Assembly: GCA_963715285.1 (NCBI GenBank)
Contig: CAVQRU010000003.1
Location: 83,878 to 147,877 of the forward strand
Origin: Sva-07 sp963715285
GTDB lineage: Bacteria > Actinomycetota > Acidimicrobiia > Acidimicrobiales > Ilumatobacteraceae
Direction: 5' to 3'
Length of the DNA stretch: 64,000 nt
Made by a program: the position numbers and the translations under genes. This document shows, piece by piece, positions 25,101 through 32,989 of this stretch (its first letter is position 1; each line of letters opens with the position of its first letter). The notes under the pieces were generated by a model, which made no database searches, had not been told where the DNA came from, and saw only the letters and a list, made by a program, of their open reading frames with translations.

Positions 25101-26730
25101 CCAGGAGGTTGGCCTCGGGGCCGACCGACGACGACACGGCGGTCACGACCTCCTCCCGGATCGCGTCGAGTGGCGGGTTGGTGACCTGCGCGAAGAGCTG
25201 TGTGAAGTAGTCGAACAGGAGCCGCGGGCGTGCGGAGAGCACGGCGATCGGTGTGTCGGTGCCCATCGAACCGAGGGCCTCGCCACCGGTCGCGGCCATC
25301 GGCGTGAGGAGGATCTTGAGTTCCTCGTGGGTGTAGCCGAACATCTGCTGGCGTCGGAGGACGCTGTCGTGGCTGAACACGACGTGCTCACGCTCGGGCA
25401 GGTCGGCCAGCTCGACCATGCCGGCCTCCAACCAGTCGGCGTAGGGGTGGAGCGACGCGAGTTCCGACTTGATCTCGTCGTCGGCCACGATGCGGCCCTG
25501 GCGGGTGTCGATCAGGAACATCTTGCCGGGCTGGAGGCGACCCTTGGCGACCACCTTGGAGGGCTCGACGTCGATCACGCCGACTTCGGAGGCCATGACG
25601 ACCAGGTCGTCGTCGGTCACCCAGTACCGGCTCGGCCGCAGGCCGTTGCGGTCGAGCACGGCACCGATGACGTCGCCGTCGGTGAAGGCGACGCTGGCCG
25701 GGCCGTCCCAGGGCTCCATCATCGCAGCGTGGAACCGGTAGAAGTCGCGCTGTTCCTGCGACATCGTCTCGTGGTTCTCCCACGCCTCGGGGATCATCAT
25801 CAACATCGCATGGTGGATCGGATACCCGCCGAGGTGGAGCAGTTCGAGCACCTCGTCGAACCGAGCGGTGTCGGACGAGCCCGGCGTGCAGATCGGGAAT
25901 GCCCGATCGATGCCGGGCAGCACCTCGGACTCGAGCATCGCTTCGCGGGCACGCATCCAGTTCTGGTTTCCCTGGACGGTGTTGATCTCGCCGTTGTGGG
26001 CGACGAACCGGTACGGGTGCGCCAAGGGCCAGGACGGGAAGGTGTTGGTCGAGAACCGCGAGTGCACGATCAGGAGCGCCGACTCGACCCGCGGGTCGAG
26101 CAGGTCGGGAAAGAACTCGCTGAGCTGTGGCGTCGTCAGCATGCCCTTGTACACGATCGTGCGCGCCGACAGGGAGGCGAAATAGGTGTCGAGCTCGCCG
26201 TCGAGTTCGCGGCGGCTGCGCTTGCGGGCGACGAAGGCCTTGCGGTCGAGATCGATGCCGGTCGTCCCTGCAGGATCGGCGACGAAGAGCTGCTTGAACG
26301 TCGGCATCGCGGCGCGTGCCGTGGCCCCGAGACAGTCCGGATTCACCGGCACGTCGCGCCAGCCGAGCGTGGTGAGGCCGACGTCGGAGACCGTGGTCTC
26401 GATCGCCGCCATCGCCTTCTCGCTCGCGACCACGTCGGCGGGCAGGAATGCCGTGCCGACCGCATAGGCGCCGGCAGCCGGGAGCTCGAAGTCGACCACG
26501 GCTCGCAGGAATGCGTCGGGGACCTGCATCAGGATTCCCGCGCCGTCACCGGTGTCGGGTTCGGCACCGGTGGCCCCGCGGTGCTCCATGTTGGTGAGCG
26601 CCTTGAGACCGGTCAGGACCAGTTCGTTCGAACGGACGCCCTTGAGGTTGGCCACGAACGACACACCACACGAGTCGTGTTCGTTCCGGGGGTCGTACAG
26701 GCCGATGGGGCCCGGAGGCTGTTGCATCAT
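22186..26730 (-). CDS. gltB: Glutamate synthase large subunit
   Basis: 1514 aa from ATG 26730, the normal size. GltB makes two glutamates from glutamine and 2-oxoglutarate, with ammonia channelled between sites. Cys21 in EHDSCGVSFVAN should become the N-terminal nucleophile of the amidotransferase domain after propeptide removal. The FMN/oxoglutarate domain contains GAKPGEGGQLPGHKVYPWIA and SGHDGGTGASPLTSLKHAG, and the 3Fe-4S cysteines are in the GCIMMRVCHLDTCPVG region around residue 1120-1135. The C-terminus is the GxGxG beta-helix domain (GYGAT... FCVRNSGATAV). An upstream in-frame codon at 26820 exists, but its residues look non-coding and carry operator-like palindromes. Confidence 0.96.
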   Translation of the reverse strand: MMQQPPGPIGLYDPRNEHDSCGVSFVANLKGVRSNELVLTGLKALTNMEHRGATGAEPDTGDGAGILMQVPDAFLRAVVDFELPAAGAYAVGTAFLPADVVASEKAMAAIETTVSDVGLTTLGWRDVPVNPDCLGATARAAMPTFKQLFVADPAGTTGIDLDRKAFVARKRSRRELDGELDTYFASLSARTIVYKGMLTTPQLSEFFPDLLDPRVESALLIVHSRFSTNTFPSWPLAHPYRFVAHNGEINTVQGNQNWMRAREAMLESEVLPGIDRAFPICTPGSSDTARFDEVLELLHLGGYPIHHAMLMMIPEAWENHETMSQEQRDFYRFHAAMMEPWDGPASVAFTDGDVIGAVLDRNGLRPSRYWVTDDDLVVMASEVGVIDVEPSKVVAKGRLQPGKMFLIDTRQGRIVADDEIKSELASLHPYADWLEAGMVELADLPEREHVVFSHDSVLRRQQMFGYTHEELKILLTPMAATGGEALGSMGTDTPIAVLSARPRLLFDYFTQLFAQVTNPPLDAIREEVVTAVSSSVGPEANLLAPGPESCRQLALPFPIIDNDELAKIIHINDDGNHPGLQARVLSGLYRVADGGDGLRTALDRICLEASEAIEDGTRIIVLSDRNADSIDAPIPSLLLTAAVHHHLVRTKQRTMAGLIVESGDAREVHHMALLIGYGAGAINPYLAFESIEDLIAEEMHGLGGMDAHKAVKNYIKACGKGVLKVMSKMGVSTVASYTGAQIFEAIGLGKSVVDQYFTGTISQLGGIGLDEIAAEVAARHAMANPTRPEERAHRKLELGGEYQWRREGELHLFNPETVFKLQHATRSKRYDIFKEYTSRVDDQSEKLMTLRGLFEFAGDRTPVPIDEVEPIETIIERFSTGAMSYGSISAEAHETLAIAMNHLGAKSNTGEGGEDVDRLYDPERRSSIKQVASGRFGVTSEYLTNSDDIQIKMAQGAKPGEGGQLPGHKVYPWIAATRHSTPGVGLISPPPHHDIYSIEDLKQLIHDLKNANPAARVHVKLVAETGVGTVAAGVSKAKADVVLISGHDGGTGASPLTSLKHAGGPWELGLAETQQTLLLNGLRDRIVVQTDGQMKTGRDVVIAALLGAEEYGFATAPLVVSGCIMMRVCHLDTCPVGIATQNPELRARFSGRPEFVETFFEYIATEVRELMAELGFRTMDEMIGHVDVLDTRRAITHWKASGLDISPILAVPQNPYGQTMVQSVGQDHGLDEALDQQLIELAQPAIQDGRHVSIDLPVRNVNRTVGTLLGHEVTKRWRGAGLPDGTIDITLTGSAGQSLGAFLPAGIQIRLVGDANDYVAKGLSGGRVIVHPHPFSPFVAEEQIIAGNVIAYGATGGEVFLRGIVGERFCVRNSGATAVSEGVGDHGCEYMTGGRVVVLGPTGRNFGAGMSGGIAYVYDPAEVFASKVNYEMVELEELDDADREFLRDTVTRHRDLTGSVVAERILMSWETESSAFRKVMPKDYKRVLTVIAESQAAGLDESQTVDRIMEAARA

Positions 26731-26769
26731 CACATCCACGAGGGTCGAGGTTGAACGAGTCGCGACTCG

Positions 26770-26787
26770 CTCCGCAACGTTGCGGAG
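26770..26787. promoter_or_regulatory. 18-bp perfect palindrome upstream of gltB
   Basis: CTCCGCAAC followed directly by GTTGCGGAG, 40 bp from the gltB start, in the 228-bp gap shared with a divergent hydrolase. This is a candidate dimeric regulator site; the regulator is unknown and it does not match the GlnR box I know. Confidence 0.5.
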
Positions 26788-26796
26788 GGTCGTCGG

Positions 26797-26811
26797 TGCA
26801 ACGCTGCAACG
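26797..26811. promoter_or_regulatory. Direct repeat TGCAACG upstream of gltB
   Basis: Two copies of TGCAACG, 8 bp apart from start to start, repeat the half-site GCAACG of the neighbouring palindrome. This suggests a cluster of sites for one regulator. Confidence 0.4.
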
Positions 26812-26958
26812 ACGGGTCACGAATTCGCTCGAGACAACGCTGGCTCGAGGCGGGGGAAGTCACAGCATAGGGGACGCCACGACCAATGGGAAAGCCATCA
26901 CCCTGCTCGTGAACAAGTGCGCTCGGTCGAGAGAGCGTCGCTGCGCGACACTTCGGGA

Positions 26959-27762
26959 ATGAGTCATCAGCAACGTACGACGGCCGCAGACGGCACGTCG
27001 ATCGCCTGGACCCGAACCGGTTCCGGACATCCGGTGGTGCTCGTGCACGGCATCACCGAATCGGCGTCCTCGTTCTCACCCGTCACGCGGCGGCTCGCGA
27101 CGACGAACGAGGTGATCACGCTCGACCTGCGCGGTCACGGCGAGTCGGGAACTGCCGCGTCGTACGACCTCGCCTCGATGGCAGGCGATGTCGCCGCCGT
27201 CATCGCGGCCGCTGGTGTCGAACGACCTCACATCGTCGGGCACTCGTTGGGCGGCATCGTCGCGACCGCCGCCGGTTCGATGCTGCCGTTTGCGAGCATC
27301 GTCGACGTCGACCAGTCGCTGCAGCTCGACTCGTTCAAGGCACAACTGATGCCGGCCGAGGCCATGCTCCGTGACCCCGACCAGTACCAGCTCGTCGTCG
27401 ATGCGATGTTCGAGATGATGATGGGCGACAAGCTGCCCCCCGATGAGGTCGCCCGGGTGAACGGGCTCCGACACGCCGACCACGAGGTGGTGTTCGGGGT
27501 GTGGGAGCTGCTGCTCACCCAGACGGAGGACGAGATCGCTGCGACCGTCGACGCCGCGCTGGCTGGATACGCCGGCAACGACGTGCCGTACCTCGCCCTG
27601 TTCGGCATCGATCCGGGCGACGGCTACGGCGAGTGGCTACGCGAGCGGATCCGCAACAGCACGGTCGAGTACTGGACCGACGGCGATCAGTCGTTCGGCC
27701 ACTATCCCCACCTCGTCGACCCCGACCGTTTCGTCGACCGGCTCCGCGACTTCTGGACCTGA
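26959..27762 (+). CDS. Alpha/beta-fold hydrolase
   Basis: 267 aa. It has the hydrolase oxyanion motif VLVHGITES (28-36), LDLRGHGESG, and the nucleophile elbow GHSLGG with S96; the C-terminal His is probably in SFGHYPH. It is related to haloperoxidase/esterase-like proteins, and the substrate cannot be deduced. The start at 26959 is the first ATG with a family-like N-terminus. It is divergent from gltB and convergent with an enoyl-CoA hydratase-like gene. Confidence 0.85.
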   Translation: MSHQQRTTAADGTSIAWTRTGSGHPVVLVHGITESASSFSPVTRRLATTNEVITLDLRGHGESGTAASYDLASMAGDVAAVIAAAGVERPHIVGHSLGGIVATAAGSMLPFASIVDVDQSLQLDSFKAQLMPAEAMLRDPDQYQLVVDAMFEMMMGDKLPPDEVARVNGLRHADHEVVFGVWELLLTQTEDEIAATVDAALAGYAGNDVPYLALFGIDPGDGYGEWLRERIRNSTVEYWTDGDQSFGHYPHLVDPDRFVDRLRDFWT

Positions 27763-27766
27763 CCGC

Positions 27767-27799
27767 GACATCCGGGGTCGACATCTGGGGTCAGACCCC
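27767..27799. repeat. GGGGTC palindrome element, copy 1 (with adjacent partial copy)
   Basis: GACATCCGGGGTC is followed by GACATCTGGGGTCAGACCCC, which contains the dyad GGGGTC-A-GACCCC. It sits between convergent genes. Related dyads occur at 32944-32970 and 33643-33680, so this is a dispersed intergenic element that may also act as a terminator. Confidence 0.65.
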
Positions 27800-27811
27800 G
27801 GAGGTCACCCT

Positions 27812-28633
27812 TCAGACGTCGGCGTAGACCGCCGGGCGCTTCTCGAAGCCGGCCATCACGGCTTCGATCTGGTTCGGCGTGCCGATCTGGGCCCCGATCG
27901 TGCGACGCTCGGCGGCGAACTGTTCGGCGGCGCCTTCGTCGAGCATCCGGTTGAACAGTGCCTTCGATCCCTGCACTGCGCCCGGGCTCATCGCGGCGAT
28001 CTCGTGCGCGAGCGCCATCGCGTCGGCCTTCGGGGCGTCGCTCAGACGCGTGGCGAGGCCGAGTTCGGCCGCCTCGGTGCCGGTGAAGACCCGAGCGGTG
28101 AACGTGAGTTCCTTCGCGACGTCGGGGCGGACGAGCTTCGAGAGGAGGAACGTGCCGGTCATGTCGGGCACGAGCCCCCAGTAGACCTCGCGCACCGACA
28201 TCTTGGTGTCGGGGTGCACGATGCGGATGTCGGCGCCGAGCGCGATCTGCAGGCCGCCTCCGAGGGCATGGCCGTGCACGGCGGCGATCACCGGCACCTT
28301 CAGTTCCTGCCACACCCAGCAGACCTGTTGGCCGAGGTGGGTGATGCGGTCTCCGTCCATCTGGCCGGGATTGCCGTCGGACCGGGTGGCCGCGCTCTCG
28401 GCGTCGTCACCACCGGCCATCGCCTGGAACGACGAGAAGTCGAGCCCTGCACAGAACGACGCTCCGTCGCCCGAGAGGACCACGGCGCGCACGCCGGGTT
28501 CGGACTTCAGCTGCTCGCCCGCCTCGGCGATCGCCGAGAACATGGCGTTGTCGAGGGCGTTTCGCTTGTCGGCACGGTTGAACACGACGTCGGCGACGCC
28601 GTCGGTGATGGAGATGAGCACGCGATCGGACAT
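27812..28633 (-). CDS. Enoyl-CoA hydratase/isomerase family protein
   Basis: 273 aa. Crotonase-fold signatures are NRADKRNALDN, SFCAGLDFSSF (first oxyanion-hole NH) and AAVHGHALGGGLQIALGAD (second). A glutamate in SVREVYWGLVPDM occupies the general-base position. There is a poorly conserved 20-residue insert after the first motif. It probably acts in fatty-acid or side-chain beta-oxidation on a CoA thioester. A longer open frame upstream is antisense to the neighbour; ATG 28633 gives the canonical N-terminus. Confidence 0.88.
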   Translation of the reverse strand: MSDRVLISITDGVADVVFNRADKRNALDNAMFSAIAEAGEQLKSEPGVRAVVLSGDGASFCAGLDFSSFQAMAGGDDAESAATRSDGNPGQMDGDRITHLGQQVCWVWQELKVPVIAAVHGHALGGGLQIALGADIRIVHPDTKMSVREVYWGLVPDMTGTFLLSKLVRPDVAKELTFTARVFTGTEAAELGLATRLSDAPKADAMALAHEIAAMSPGAVQGSKALFNRMLDEGAAEQFAAERRTIGAQIGTPNQIEAVMAGFEKRPAVYADV

Positions 28634-28655
28634 GGGTCCGAGTCTGGCAGCTGGC

Positions 28656-29873
28656 CTAGGCGCGGCGACGCACCAGAGCGCGGTCGATCTCGGAAACCGT
28701 GCGAACTCCCGTGAGCGCCATGGTCCGCTCCATGCCCTCACGCATGAACGACAACAACTGGTCGACACCTCGCTCGCCCGCAGCGCCCAGGGCGTACAGG
28801 TACGGACGGCCGACCGTGACCGCATCAGCGCCGAGCGCGAGCGCCTTGACGATGTCGCTGCCGCGACGCACACCGCCATCGCAGATGATGACGACCTCGT
28901 CACCCAACTCGTCCCGCACGGGTTCGACCAGCTCGAGCGGTACCGGTGCATCGTCGAGCTGGCGGCCACCGTGGTTCGACAGTCCGATCCCCTGGACTCC
29001 CATCGCGACCGCCTGCTTGGCATCGGCGACGGTCTGGATCCCCTTGAGCACGATCGGACCGTCCCAGATCGAACGGAGCCACTCGATGTCCTTCCACGAC
29101 AGCGACTGGTCGAAGTGACTCGCGACCTTGGCGGCGAGGGAGATCGGTGTCGAACCGTCCATCTCGCTGCGTCCGACCACGTTCGCGAACTTGATCGGCT
29201 CGTTGCGGAGGAAATCGAGTGTCCAGCCGGGATGGACCGCGCCGTCGATCAGGGTTCCCGGGCCGATCTTCGGGGGCAGGGTGAACCCTCGACGCACGTC
29301 TCGCTCGCGACGTCCGAGCACGGCGGTGTCGACGGTCAGCCACACCGTCGTGTACCCAGCCACCTTCGCCCGACCGACGAGTTCCTCGACGAGGGGCCGG
29401 TCGCGCCAGGTGTAGATCTGGAACCACTTGTCGCCGTCGGACACCGACGCAACCTCTTCGATCGAGCGCGTGCCCATCGTGGACAGCGAGTACGGGATCC
29501 CGGCCCGTTCTGCGGCCCGTGCGACTGCGAGCTCACCCTGGGAGTCGGCGATACGGGTGTACCCGGTCGGCGCGACGATCAGCGGCATGCTCATCGGCCG
29601 ACCGAACAACGTCATCGAGGTGTCGAGATTGCTGACGTCCTGCAACACACGGGGTTCGAACTGGTACGTCGCGAACGCGTCGACGTTGCGAGCCAGCGAG
29701 CGCTCGTCCTCCGCCGCGCCGTCGATGTAGTCGAAGACCCCCCGTGGCAGACGCCGCTTCGCGATCCGCCGCATGTCGTCGACCGACACACACTTCTGCA
29801 GGCGACGCTCCACCGGATCGAGCGTCGGCCGCCTGAACCTGACGACCGATCGGAAGGTTTCGATCATTCCCAT
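28656..29873 (-). CDS. FMN-dependent alpha-hydroxy-acid oxidoreductase (LldD/MftD-like)
   Basis: 405 aa TIM-barrel flavoenzyme. Characteristic motifs are RLPRGVFDYIDGAAEDE near residue 42, LIVAPTGYTRI, the active-site SNHGGRQLD with catalytic His and Arg, and ICDGGVRRGSDIVKALALGA plus VGRPYLY for FMN phosphate binding. Relatives include L-lactate dehydrogenase, lactate 2-monooxygenase and the mycofactocin protein MftD; no other mycofactocin gene is in view, so lactate or another 2-hydroxy acid is the default. ATG 29873 has TACGCT 6 nt upstream. It is on the same strand as, and 24 bp from, the GntR gene end. Confidence 0.88.
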   Translation of the reverse strand: MGMIETFRSVVRFRRPTLDPVERRLQKCVSVDDMRRIAKRRLPRGVFDYIDGAAEDERSLARNVDAFATYQFEPRVLQDVSNLDTSMTLFGRPMSMPLIVAPTGYTRIADSQGELAVARAAERAGIPYSLSTMGTRSIEEVASVSDGDKWFQIYTWRDRPLVEELVGRAKVAGYTTVWLTVDTAVLGRRERDVRRGFTLPPKIGPGTLIDGAVHPGWTLDFLRNEPIKFANVVGRSEMDGSTPISLAAKVASHFDQSLSWKDIEWLRSIWDGPIVLKGIQTVADAKQAVAMGVQGIGLSNHGGRQLDDAPVPLELVEPVRDELGDEVVIICDGGVRRGSDIVKALALGADAVTVGRPYLYALGAAGERGVDQLLSFMREGMERTMALTGVRTVSEIDRALVRRRA

Positions 29874-29879
29874 GGCGTG

Positions 29880-29885
29880 AGCGTA
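29880..29885 (-). promoter_or_regulatory. -10 TACGCT for the hydroxy-acid oxidoreductase
   Basis: TACGCT, 6 nt before the ATG at 29873, lying just upstream of the GntR stop. Confidence 0.4.
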
Positions 29886-29897
29886 CGCGGAGCTGCA

Positions 29898-30623
29898 TCA
29901 CTCCACGATGCGAAGGCCGCTCGGAGTCATCGACGGTTCGGCCTGAGGGAGGTCGACGACGAACTCGGTGCGATGGGCCGGAAAGATGTGCTCGCTGACC
30001 AGCACGGGTGAACCGCTGCGGTCGGTGGTGACGCGCTGACATCGGAGCACGGGTGATCCGGCCGGAACACCCAACAGCTTGGCGTCGTCGACGTCGACGA
30101 GGTCGGCGGCGATCGTCTGCGTTGCGCCGTGCAGGTCGACGTCGAGGAGTTCGTAGAACGGTCGCCGTTCGAGGTCCTTGCGCGAGAGGTGGGCACCGAG
30201 TTCCGACGGGCACCAGACCGTGACCACGGCGAACGGCTCACCGTCGGCGAGGTTGACACGCTTGACGCGCAGGACCTGATCGACCCCGAGCACGCGCTGC
30301 ACGCGCTCGGGTGCGGCCTCGTAGGCGAACTCCTCGATCTTGCGTTCCGACAGCTTGCCGACACCTTCGACGTGGGACTCGATCGTCGCCAACGATTCGA
30401 GCGACTGCGGCACGGGATCGGTGGCGACGAACCACCCGAACCCCTGGCGTGCGGCGACGAGGCCTTCCTCTCGAAGCAGCTCCAACGAGCGGCGGATCGT
30501 GACGCGCGAGGCCCGGAACTCCTGGGACATCTCCGCCTCCGAGGGGAGCACCGATCCCGCCGGTGCGGCGAGCACCCGCGCGCGGAGTTCGTCGGCGATC
30601 TCCTGGTAGCGAATGTGTCTCAC
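29898..30623 (-). CDS. GntR-family transcriptional regulator (HutC subfamily)
   Basis: 241 aa. Residues about 5-70 are the GntR winged helix (EIADELRARV, LPSEAEMSQEFRASRVTIRR, LEEGLV-type wing) and about 90-235 the UTRA effector domain (YELLDVDLHGATQ, PVLRCQRVTT, SEHIFPAHRTEF). It is divergent from aconitase with only 51 bp between starts, and that gap holds an inverted repeat overlapping both promoters, so control of aconitase and autoregulation are likely inferences. The GTG start has GGGAG six bases upstream, consistent with a leadered mRNA from the TATAAT at 30660-30665. Confidence 0.9.
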   Translation of the reverse strand: MRHIRYQEIADELRARVLAAPAGSVLPSEAEMSQEFRASRVTIRRSLELLREEGLVAARQGFGWFVATDPVPQSLESLATIESHVEGVGKLSERKIEEFAYEAAPERVQRVLGVDQVLRVKRVNLADGEPFAVVTVWCPSELGAHLSRKDLERRPFYELLDVDLHGATQTIAADLVDVDDAKLLGVPAGSPVLRCQRVTTDRSGSPVLVSEHIFPAHRTEFVVDLPQAEPSMTPSGLRIVE

Positions 30624-30659
30624 GGGGTCTCCCGACGGGTTGCGCGTACGTCAACTTGT

Positions 30660-30665
30660 ATTATA
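30660..30665 (-). promoter_or_regulatory. -10 TATAAT for gntR
   Basis: A consensus TATAAT on the minus strand, 36 nt upstream of the GTG. It predicts a leader of about 30 nt that includes a GGGAG ribosome site. Confidence 0.45.
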
Positions 30666-30667
30666 GT
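30662..30667 (+). promoter_or_regulatory. -10 TATAGT for leaderless aconitase
   Basis: TATAGT with 7 nt to the ATG at 30675 and a possible -35 TTGCGC at 30640-30645 (16-bp spacer). Confidence 0.55.
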
Positions 30668-30674
30668 TGTCTAC

Positions 30675-32942
30675 ATGACTCAGAACGGCGCCACCACCCC
30701 GATCGAACTCGTCGAGAGCGTCTATGCGAGCCTCCCCGAGCGTGTCGCCGCTGGCCGTGAGCGCCTCGGGCGCCCGCTCACGCTGACCGAGAAGATCCTG
30801 ATCAACCATCTCGCCGACGCCGACGAGGCCATCGAGCGCGGGGTCACGTACAACGACTTCCGCCCCGACCGTGTCGCCATGCAGGACGCCACGGCGCAGA
30901 TGGCACTCCTCCAGTTCATGACCGCCGGCCTGTCCGAAGCGGCGGTGCCGTCGACGGTGCACTGCGACCATCTCATCCAGGCCAAGGTCGGCGCCACGAT
31001 CGACCTCGGCGTCGCGGTCGACACCAACAAGGAGGTCTACGACTTCCTCCGTTCGGTGTCGGCCAAGTACGGCCTCGGCTTCTGGGGGCCGGGCTCGGGC
31101 ATCATCCACCAGGTCGTGCTCGAGAACTACGCGTTCCCCGGCGGCATGATGATCGGCACCGACAGCCACACTCCGAACGCAGGCGGCCTCGGCATGATCG
31201 CGATCGGCGTCGGCGGCGCCGACGCCGTCGATGTGATGACCGGCTTCCCGTTCAACGTTCGCTGGCCGAAGGTGATCGGCGTCGAGCTCACGGGCACGCT
31301 CAGCGGCTGGTCGAGCCCGAAGGACGTCATCCTCGAAGTCGCCCGCGTCCTCACCGTCGAAGGTGGCACCGGCGCGATCGTCGAGTACTTCGGCCCCGGC
31401 GCCGACTCGATCTCCGCGACGGGCAAGGCGACGATCTGCAACATGGGCGCCGAGATCGGTGCCACCACCTCGCACTTCCCCTACGACGCCAACATGGCTG
31501 CCTACCTGAAGGCGACCGGCCGTGAGGCGATCGCGGATGCCGCCGACAAGGTGGCCACCGACCTGCGCGCCGACGACGGAGCGGTCTACGACCGGATCAT
31601 CCAGATCGATCTCGACGAGTTGAAGCCGCTGATCAACGGCCCCCACACACCCGACCGTGCCCACAAGGTCGGTGCCGCCGGTGTCGGTGCCGCCGCCCGC
31701 GAGAACGACTGGCCCTTGGAACCGTCGGCCTGCCTGATCGGGTCGTGCACGAACTCGTCGTACGAGGACATCACCCGCGTGGCATCGATCGCCCGCCAGG
31801 CGGCATCCGCGGGACTGACCGCCAAGTGCGAACTGCTGATCACGCCGGGCTCGGAGCAGGTGCGCGCGACCATCGAGCGCGACGGCCTGCTCGCCGATCT
31901 CGAGGCGATCGGCGCGACCGTGCTCGCGAACGCCTGCGGTCCGTGCATCGGTCAGTGGTCACGTCCCGAATCGATCACCGGGCAGCCGAACACGATCGTC
32001 AACTCGTTCAACCGCAACTTCCCCAAGCGCAACGACGGCTCGGCGAAGACGCTCAGCTTCGTCACGTCTCCCGACACGGTGCTGGCGATCGCTCTCGCCG
32101 GCCGCCTCGACTTCGATCCGACCGTCGACACGATCACGGCGCCGGACGGCACCGAGATCACGCTCGCCGAGCCGGTCGGCGAAGTGCTGCCCGACGCCGG
32201 CTACGACCCGGGTGTCGACACCTACACCGCTCCCCCGGCCGACGGCTCGGGCGTCGAGGTCGCCGTGTCACCGACGTCCGATCGCCTGCAGCTCCTCGCA
32301 CCGTTCCTCGCGTGGGACGGCAACGACTACCACGGCCTGCCCGTCCTGATGAAGGCTCAGGGCAAGTGCACGACCGACCACATCTCGGCCGCCGGGCCGT
32401 GGCTGAAGTACCGGGGCCACCTGGAGAACATCTCGGGCAACCTGTTCGCGGGGGCGATCAATGCCTACAGCGGCGACGCCGGCGTCGGCAAGGACATCAC
32501 CGACGGCGAGCTCCGTCCGTACCCCGAGATCGCCATGCGCTATCACGAGGCCGGCATCAACTGGGTCGCGATCGGCGACCGCAACTACGGCGAGGGTTCG
32601 TCTCGCGAGCACGCTGCGATGGAGCCCCGGTTCCGCGGCGGTCTGGTGATCCTGGCCCGGTCGTTCGCCCGAATCCACGAGACCAACGCCAAGAAGCAGG
32701 GCCTCCTGCCGCTGACGTTCGCCGACCCGGACACCTACGACCTGATCGAGGAGGACGACCGCATCAACGTGCTCGGCCTCCCACCGGTGCCGGGACAGAA
32801 CGTGACGTGCCAGATCGTGAAGCCCGATGGCACCACGATCGACTTCGAGGCAGTCCACACCTTCAGCCCCGAGCAGGTCGAGTGGTTCAAGGCCGGCTCC
32901 GCCCTCAACATCGTCCGCCAGAAGGTCGCTGCCGCCGGATGA
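30675..32942 (+). CDS. acn: Aconitate hydratase, mitochondrial type
   Basis: 755 aa, the size of the mitochondrial-type aconitase rather than the about 900-aa AcnA. It isomerises citrate and isocitrate in the TCA cycle. The 4Fe-4S cysteines are in LIGSCTNSSYEDI and ANACGPCIGQW (C-x2-C). Substrate-site motifs include HCDHLIQA, MIGTDSHTPNAGGLG, GRNYGEGSSREHAAMEPR-like DRNYGEGSSREHAA, and LTFADP near the end. The ATG is 7 nt from TATAGT, so no ribosome site is expected. It is divergent from a GntR regulator that may control it. The 3' end is followed directly by a 27-bp palindrome. Confidence 0.95.
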   Translation: MTQNGATTPIELVESVYASLPERVAAGRERLGRPLTLTEKILINHLADADEAIERGVTYNDFRPDRVAMQDATAQMALLQFMTAGLSEAAVPSTVHCDHLIQAKVGATIDLGVAVDTNKEVYDFLRSVSAKYGLGFWGPGSGIIHQVVLENYAFPGGMMIGTDSHTPNAGGLGMIAIGVGGADAVDVMTGFPFNVRWPKVIGVELTGTLSGWSSPKDVILEVARVLTVEGGTGAIVEYFGPGADSISATGKATICNMGAEIGATTSHFPYDANMAAYLKATGREAIADAADKVATDLRADDGAVYDRIIQIDLDELKPLINGPHTPDRAHKVGAAGVGAAARENDWPLEPSACLIGSCTNSSYEDITRVASIARQAASAGLTAKCELLITPGSEQVRATIERDGLLADLEAIGATVLANACGPCIGQWSRPESITGQPNTIVNSFNRNFPKRNDGSAKTLSFVTSPDTVLAIALAGRLDFDPTVDTITAPDGTEITLAEPVGEVLPDAGYDPGVDTYTAPPADGSGVEVAVSPTSDRLQLLAPFLAWDGNDYHGLPVLMKAQGKCTTDHISAAGPWLKYRGHLENISGNLFAGAINAYSGDAGVGKDITDGELRPYPEIAMRYHEAGINWVAIGDRNYGEGSSREHAAMEPRFRGGLVILARSFARIHETNAKKQGLLPLTFADPDTYDLIEEDDRINVLGLPPVPGQNVTCQIVKPDGTTIDFEAVHTFSPEQVEWFKAGSALNIVRQKVAAAG

Positions 32943-32943
32943 T

Positions 32944-32970
32944 TGCAGCAGGGGTCTGACCCCTGCTGCA
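32944..32970. repeat. GGGGTC palindrome element, copy 2 (27-bp hairpin)
   Basis: Perfect 13-bp arms TGCAGCAGGGGTC/GACCCCTGCTGCA around a single T, one base after the aconitase stop. Sequence kinship with copies 1 and 3 lies in the GGGGTC core. It may terminate aconitase transcription. Confidence 0.7.
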
Positions 32971-32975
32971 ACGGG

Positions 32976-32981
32976 TACCGT
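32976..32981 (+). promoter_or_regulatory. -10 TACCGT for the nitroreductase
   Basis: TACCGT, 8 nt before the ATG at 32990, immediately after the hairpin. It implies an independent leaderless transcript. Confidence 0.45.
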
Positions 32982-32989
32982 GCTCTGCC

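Larger units (their letters stand above)
30652..30669. promoter_or_regulatory. Putative GntR operator between gntR and acn
   Basis: CAACT and AGTTG form a dyad around TGTATTAT and cover the -10 hexamers of both divergent genes. A bound GntR dimer would block both. The site is inferred from position and symmetry only. Confidence 0.5.

Noticed and set aside
20707..26754. A 2015-codon open frame antisense to gltD and gltB.
   Set aside because: It mirrors gltB/gltD codon bias in GC-rich DNA; its translation is compositionally biased (Asp, Val, His, Arg) and has no recognisable domain.
28656..29873. mftD of a mycofactocin cluster.
   Set aside because: No mftA, mftB, mftC or other cluster gene is adjacent, and lactate-type oxidoreductases explain the motifs equally well.
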